A stretch of DNA of 64,000 nt from Corynebacterium sp. 122RC1. Lineage in GTDB: Bacteria; Actinomycetota; Actinomycetes; Mycobacteriales; Mycobacteriaceae. Both the position numbers and the translations under genes were made by a program. The stretch is taken from the NCBI RefSeq assembly GCF_024580955.1, contig NZ_JANIKD010000002.1, positions 124,001-188,000 of the forward strand, given 5' to 3'. The notes beneath the pieces are model-generated. The model ran no database searches. It had not been told where the DNA came from and saw only the letters and a list, made by a program, of their open reading frames with translations. Shown in pieces: positions 59,320 to 64,000 of the stretch. Numbering within the stretch: position 1 is the first letter of the stretch; each line of letters begins with the position of its first letter.

Positions 59320-60498
59320 TCAACGCCGCTGAAATTGTTTTGCGGCGGCCGCGATTGCCACTACCACCAAGGCCATCGCTACGGCCCACAGTCCGAGGCT
59401 GGGCAGTGGGGCAGCGGGGCCCGCAGCCTTCACAACCTCCCCCTCATGAACACAGGTAGCACATTTGTCCATGAGGGGGGTTGTGATGGAGCGCGTGGGG
59501 TCAACCGCCCCAGTGGCCGGGTCTACGGCGTCGAAAAGCGCTTGCCGGATTTCTGCGGCGCTGGCGTGTGGGTGGCGTTGTTTGAGGAGTGCGGCGGTTC
59601 CGCTGACGACGGGCGCTGCGAAACTCGTGCCCACAAACGGCGCGATTGCGTCTTGCTGCGCGAGCCCCATGGCGTGTGATTGTCCATGAGGGTGGAGGGC
59701 AGCTGGGACTTCGTCGCGGGCGGCGAGTGTGGGGTGTGGTGAGCTGAGGGCGTAGTCGGCGATTTGGTACGGGTTTGCCAGTGCCCGTACGCCCACCACG
59801 GTGGGCAGGTGTGCGGGGAAGACTTGGTTGCCGTCCTGGCAACTTGGCGAGGTGTTGCCTGCCGCGGCGATGACTACGGTGCCGCGGGCTTCGGCCTGTG
59901 CGAGTGCTTCCTCAAGTGGGCTGAGGTCAACTTCAATTCCGGCGGGAACGCAGGAGACGACGGAGATGTTGATGACGTGGGCGTCGTGGGCCAGGGCCGA
60001 TTGGATCGCTTGGGCGAGGCTGCCGAGGTTGCCCTGCGGGTCTTGCTCGGCAACGGCGCTAGTGTGTTTGATGGCGATGATGTGCGCGTCCGGCGCAACA
60101 CCGCGCGGCCCACCTGCACCGCCACCCCGCGCGGCGATCACCCCAGCGACGATGGTGCCGTGGGCGTCGCAATCGTCGAAGGCGCCTTGGCTCGCGGTGG
60201 GCACGAAGTCGCCCCCGTCGATGACCTCCCCGAGGTCGGGGTGGGCAGCTACACCGGTGTCGATCACCGCAACCCGCACACCAGCCCCTGTGGCAAAGCG
60301 ATGGGCCGCGGCGTATTCATCCGCGATGTCGAGTTGCTGCGCGATGGCATGTTCGTTCGCCTCCACTGGCTGGGCGCAGCGGCGTTCCTGCGCCCAGGCT
60401 TCCACCGGCCAGCCAACTCCCATTCCCGCCGCCACCATCGCAGCGCACAGCACCCGGCCCGCCACCGCGGCAGCGCCCCCTACCCGCGCCACGGTCAC
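59320..60498 (-). CDS. mycP: mycosin, ESX-4-like subtilisin protease
   Basis: 392 residues. Signal peptide, then a subtilase domain with Asp in VAVIDTGVAAHPDL, His in CDAHGTIVAGV and Ser in GTSFAAPVVSG, and a C-terminal membrane anchor (about 365-385). Mycosins are membrane-bound proteases needed for type VII secretion. Overlaps eccD by four bases. Two CATGAGGGG words form an inverted pair near its 3' end. Confidence 0.9.
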   Translation of the reverse strand: MTVARVGGAAAVAGRVLCAAMVAAGMGVGWPVEAWAQERRCAQPVEANEHAIAQQLDIADEYAAAHRFATGAGVRVAVIDTGVAAHPDLGEVIDGGDFVPTASQGAFDDCDAHGTIVAGVIAARGGGAGGPRGVAPDAHIIAIKHTSAVAEQDPQGNLGSLAQAIQSALAHDAHVINISVVSCVPAGIEVDLSPLEEALAQAEARGTVVIAAAGNTSPSCQDGNQVFPAHLPTVVGVRALANPYQIADYALSSPHPTLAARDEVPAALHPHGQSHAMGLAQQDAIAPFVGTSFAAPVVSGTAALLKQRHPHASAAEIRQALFDAVDPATGAVDPTRSITTPLMDKCATCVHEGEVVKAAGPAAPLPSLGLWAVAMALVVVAIAAAAKQFQRR

Positions 60499-61895
60499 AG
60501 TCCCCTGATGAGGTCAACAATGCCCACTACGGTGGCTGCGAGCGGGAACGTCATCGCCACGCAGAGCGCTTCGGCGCGTTCCCACCACACCACGGTGGTT
60601 GGCGCGAGGTCGTCCAGCAGGTGCTGCCACAGCGGCCCGGTCACCGCGACCAGCCCGCCAAGCACCACCACGGCACTCATCGCCCAATGCACGCCCTGCA
60701 CGTTAGTGGCCGCCGCAAGCAGTCCGCCGAGCCCGAGCAACCAAATGCACCAGCCACACAACGGGCTGCGATGCCTCGCCGCATGCATCACGCACGCCAG
60801 CGCGGTGGCAAGGCACAACAGCGTCACGCTCCACCCGCGCCCCTGCGCGAGCACAAAAAGTGCAGGTAAACAGGTGCACACGATTCCCAGTAGGATGCCG
60901 CCGTGCAGCTCATGAGCCTGCTTCGCCTGCGTCTCCAGCACGTCTTGGGGCGTCCCGGGGTCCGAATGTTCCAACGTATCCCCGGCGCTCGGCAGCCTGG
61001 GCACGCGCAGCCCCGAGACACGTGTAGCAACCGCCGGCGCCACACTCATCAGCACCAGCCCACAAAACAGCGCTCCCGCGGCAAGCGGCACCATCACGCC
61101 CGCAGGATCACTCTCCGCGTAGGGGTAAAGCAGGCCCACGAGCAGGCTGAATGTGAGAATTCCTAACGACGCTGCCAGCGCCGCAATCGCCAACGCGGGA
61201 ACGCGGAGCAAGGCCGCAGCGATCACCGTGGCCGCCGCCGCGCCGAGCGCGGCAGCCACCGCAGCGGCCGAGCGGCCGCTGCCAAGCTGCTCCAGCAAGG
61301 CTGAGGGGAGGTCTTCAATGCGGGTGCTGGGGCCGAGCATTGCGAGGCACATCGTTGCTCCCGCGAACAATGTTGCCGCCACCGCGAGCAATGCCGTGCG
61401 CCGTGCCCACGTCATCGCCCCTGCAATGGTCAGGGATGCTGCCGCCCAGTAGGCGTCGGCAATGGGTAGAGGTAACCCCCGTGCCGCGATGAGCATGCCC
61501 AAAAGCCCCGCCAAGCTGGCCGTATCTACAGCGAAGCGCATCATGGGTGCCTGTTCGGCTTCGTGGGCGAGGGCCTCGGCGGCGTCGCGGACCACGGGCG
61601 GGGACACCGGGCGCTGAGGGCGCAGGTAGAGGACCATGCCCTGGGAGAGGCCCAGCTCGGAAAGCGGTACGTGGTTGGGCAGGACCGTCCCGGAGGGGCT
61701 GGCGAATTGCCAGGGGCGGTCTACCTGCGGTGCTTCGAGGAGGCCGAGGAGTTCACTGATGGCTTCGTCGAAGCAAGCTGTTGCCGGGATGGATACGTCC
61801 ACGCTGCGCCGCGTGCGCGCCCTTGGCAAATCAAGGCGAACATGCAGGCGATAATCCACCCCTTGATCAATCCCAGAAGCTACTGGTGCAGACAT
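60495..61895 (-). CDS. eccD: type VII secretion membrane protein EccD (ESX-4-like)
   Basis: 466 residues from ATG 61895, after GGGGGAAGG. An N-terminal ubiquitin-like domain (about 1-100) precedes about eleven membrane segments. EccD forms the membrane core of the ESX channel. Coupled to mycP by ATGA; divergent from eccC. Confidence 0.87.
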   Translation of the reverse strand: MSAPVASGIDQGVDYRLHVRLDLPRARTRRSVDVSIPATACFDEAISELLGLLEAPQVDRPWQFASPSGTVLPNHVPLSELGLSQGMVLYLRPQRPVSPPVVRDAAEALAHEAEQAPMMRFAVDTASLAGLLGMLIAARGLPLPIADAYWAAASLTIAGAMTWARRTALLAVAATLFAGATMCLAMLGPSTRIEDLPSALLEQLGSGRSAAAVAAALGAAAATVIAAALLRVPALAIAALAASLGILTFSLLVGLLYPYAESDPAGVMVPLAAGALFCGLVLMSVAPAVATRVSGLRVPRLPSAGDTLEHSDPGTPQDVLETQAKQAHELHGGILLGIVCTCLPALFVLAQGRGWSVTLLCLATALACVMHAARHRSPLCGWCIWLLGLGGLLAAATNVQGVHWAMSAVVVLGGLVAVTGPLWQHLLDDLAPTTVVWWERAEALCVAMTFPLAATVVGIVDLIRGL

Positions 61896-62164
61896 TATCC
61901 TTCCCCCAAAAATCTGTGCCCCACCAGGGAAAACTTGCCCCAATTCGAGGTTTGTTCCCCCTGAGGTTGCCCCCTTGCGCATGTGTGCGCCCTACCTTTA
62001 GCGCACATTCTGGCTTAGAATTGCCACCGTGTCCACCCTTGGGGGAGCGCCAGGGGAACAAGCGCAAGCAAGGGTGGCTAGACAAATCACAGAACCAACA
62101 GGGGAAAATTACTCGCCCGCTCACCCAAATCCACATGGTGGGGCGTGGCAGAAACGAGGGGGAA

Positions 62165-63610
62165 ATGTCTATCCTGCCTGCAGAAATGCGCCTTGAGGGC
62201 AAGCATGTGCGCAGAGAACCGCACGAAAGGGTCGGGAGAGGGGTGCCCAGGGGGTGGCCCGTGCTCGCCTCCTACCCGCATGCCTTTGGCGAGGCGCAGG
62301 AAGTGCCACCGGTGGGGATCGGCGACCGAGAGCCAGCACCGCCGCGTCCCCAGGGGGCGTTGGAGCCGCACAAGATTCCGGAAGCACACAAACCGCAGCC
62401 GATGAGCCTGCTGCGTGCCTTTTTGCCGGTGATCATGGTTGTTGCCATCCTTGGAATGGTGGCGCTCATGGTGCTTTCCGGGGCGCAGCTCAACCCGATG
62501 ATGCTGATGTTTCCGCTGATGATGGGCCTCAGTGCGATCATGATGTTTTCTCCGCCCCCGGGGGAGGATACCAACGAGACCCGCCGCACCTACCTGCGCC
62601 ACCTTGCTGCGCTGCGGGAGCAGGCGCTCGCCAACGCAAGGGCGCAGCGTGAGCACGAGCTGCACTATCACCCCGCGCCGCAGGACCTGCGCGCCAGGGT
62701 GGGGACAAGGCGCATGTGGGAGCGCGGTGGGGAGGACCCGGACATGCTCGCGGTGCGCGTCGGCTTGGGCAACACCGCCCTTGAGCCGGGAATCCAGGTG
62801 GGCGACCCCGGCGCGCCAGAAGACCTTGATCCCGTGTGTGCGGTGGCGTTGCGCCAACTTGTACGCGCCGTGAACACGGTGGGTGATATGCCGATTGTGG
62901 TGCAGCTTTCCGCGTTTCCGGTGGTGCAGTTTTTGGGTGAGCAGGCCCGGGATGCGGCGAGGGCGGTGATCGCTCAGATCGCGGTGCACCATGGGCCGGA
63001 GGCGGTGGGTTTGCACGCTGTTGGCCTCACCGGCGCTGGGGCGCAATGGGGGTGGACCAAGTGGCTGCCGCACACCCGAAACATTGAGCACGCGCAGGCA
63101 AAGATCCTGCTCATTGATGGTGAGGTGGACGTGGACCCGGCGCTACTAAACCAGGGGTGGGCGTGCATTGTGGTGGCCGGCGCGGTGCAAAATGCAGATC
63201 TGGCCAAGCGCGCGGAGCTGGAGGGGTTGGTGTTGCGTTGCGGGCCCAAGTTGGAGGTGGAAACGGAAGATGGGGTAGAAGTGCTCGGGGTGCCTGACCG
63301 GCTTTCGGAGGTGCAGGCGGAGCTGTTGGCTCGCTCGATGACAGGGTTCAAACGCCCCTCGAGTCACGGCCGCAGTACCAACGACCTGCGCAAACTGTTG
63401 GGCATTGGGGAGATTACGGCCAAGGAACTCGCGCGTCAGTGGGTACCGCGGGGGAAGCGGCGGCTCAGCGTGCCCATTGGGTTGAGCAACCACGGTGCCC
63501 CGTTGGTGGTGGACATCAAAGAATCTGCTCATGGTGGGCAGGGGCCGCACGGGTTGTGCGTGGGTGCAACTGGTAGTGGCAATTCTCACTGTGGATTGTG
63601 GCTACTATAG
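62165..63610 (+). pseudogene. eccC: eccC, 5' part, cut at the first Walker A motif
   Basis: 481 codons from ATG 62165. Two membrane segments (about 86-105 and 110-128), then the N-terminal cytoplasmic region up to GPHGLCVGATGSG. The Walker A of the first FtsK/SpoIIIE ATPase should read GATGSGKS; here it changes at 63583 to GSGNSHCGLWLL and a stop. Normal EccC is over 1000 residues with up to three ATPase domains, all missing here. The break is the attachment junction of an integrated element, so the motor is inactive unless the element leaves. Confidence 0.88.
63563..63610 (+). other. attL-type junction in eccC
   Basis: The eccC frame is native through GGTAGTGGCAA (63572-63582), which codes GSGK-type Walker A residues, and foreign afterwards. 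An integrase gene starts 33 bases later. This is the expected layout for a left attachment site; the crossover lies at or just before 63583. The right junction is outside the window. Confidence 0.75.
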
Positions 63611-63615
63611 GGTGC

Positions 63616-64000
63616 ATGGAGGACAAACAACCGCTCCGAGCTGCCGTCTATGCCCGCATCTCTCTTGATAAGAAGGAAGAAGCCGGTGTTAAGCGCCAGG
63701 TCCACCTCTGCACCCTCCTAGCCGAGGCTGATGAGGCGACCGTCGTCGCAACATTCGTGGATAACAATGTCAGCGCCTTCTCCGGCGAGTTCCGGCCCGA
63801 ATATGACAAGTTGCTACACGCCATTGAGGCCCGTGAGATCGACATTGTTTATGTGTACGCGCTCGATAGATTGACGAGGCGGACGCGCGACACGCTGACG
63901 CTTTTCGAACTCTGCGAAAAGCACCATGTTCGCATCAAGGCCACTAGGGGTTACGGCATCGACCCCGAGGACCCGGCGAGTCGCTTGACCATTATCATCC
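63616..64000 (+). CDS. large serine recombinase (integrase), 5' part
   Basis: The first 128 residues; the gene runs past the window edge. The resolvase-type catalytic domain is clear: YARIS with nucleophile Ser16, a helix with KRQ, DNNVSAFSGEFRPEYDKL and YALDRLTRRTRD with the catalytic arginines. This is the N-terminus of large phage-type serine integrases rather than small resolvases. TATAGG eight bases before the ATG could be a -10 for a leaderless mRNA. Confidence 0.9.
   Translation, partial: MEDKQPLRAAVYARISLDKKEEAGVKRQVHLCTLLAEADEATVVATFVDNNVSAFSGEFRPEYDKLLHAIEAREIDIVYVYALDRLTRRTRDTLTLFELCEKHHVRIKATRGYGIDPEDPASRLTIII

Noticed and set aside
61781..62164. N-terminal extension of eccC into the eccD region
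   Set aside because: It is antisense to the start of eccD; homology to EccC is seen only from about 62165 on.
1..64000. tRNA or rRNA genes
   Set aside because: No cloverleaf with a TTCRANNC T-arm in the gaps and no rRNA-like sequence was seen by eye.

Overview
The window is chromosomal DNA from a GC-rich actinobacterium, almost certainly a Corynebacterium. The evidence is the ugpA-ugpE-ugpB-ugpC order, PtsS with ScrB, an NdnR/NrtR-type NAD regulator beside nadA-nadC, a MusEFG-MusI-MusK maltose transporter, an S10/spc/alpha ribosomal region split into blocks, and an ESX-4-like type VII secretion locus beside rplQ-truA. I cannot name the species.

Layout: 0-6 kb holds three tandem hairpins, a chromate-transporter family gene (chrA) and the glycerol-3-phosphate uptake operon. 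6-11.1 kb is rpsL-rpsG-fusA and tuf with structured spacers. 12-17.4 kb is the S10 operon, rpsJ to rpsQ. 17.5-32.4 kb is an accessory block: a type I pullulanase, a phoX alkaline phosphatase split by a 1.19-kb insert carrying a serine hydrolase, an orphan FtsX-type permease, sucrose genes scrB and ptsS, and nadC-nadA divergent from their regulator. 32.6-37.3 kb is rplN-rplX-rplE, a small antitoxin-like gene, then rpsH to rplO (no rpsN). 37.3-47.1 kb is a maltose/maltodextrin block (alpha-glucosidase, MusEFG, MusI, MusK) with an FdhD-like gene and a DUF4032 kinase-like gene. 47.4-55 kb is secY-adk-map, an L,D-transpeptidase, infA and rpsM-rpsK-rpsD-rpoA-rplQ. 55-64 kb is a DUF2892 protein under a CsoR-type operator, truA, and the ESX-4-like locus (eccB, mycP, eccD, eccC) with a MerR/carboxymuconolactone-decarboxylase pair inside it.

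Pathways fit together: pullulanase, alpha-glucosidase and Mus form an alpha-glucan route; PtsS and ScrB take up and cleave sucrose; Ugp and PhoX belong to phosphate scavenging, but PhoX is broken.

Four observations stand out. (1) eccC is cut exactly in its first Walker A codons, and a large serine integrase gene starts 33 bases later and runs off the window, so a phage or integrative element sits in the ESX-4 motor gene. (2) A 9-base DNA word, CATGAGGGG, occurs 18 times on the two strands where under one is expected, in several reading frames, and never inside ribosomal protein genes. (3) phoX is split by an insert flanked by a CCTTG repeat, and removing one copy restores the frame exactly. 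(4) rpsL and rpsJ leaders share a near-identical block of about 25 bases. All calls come from reading the sequence; no database search was run.
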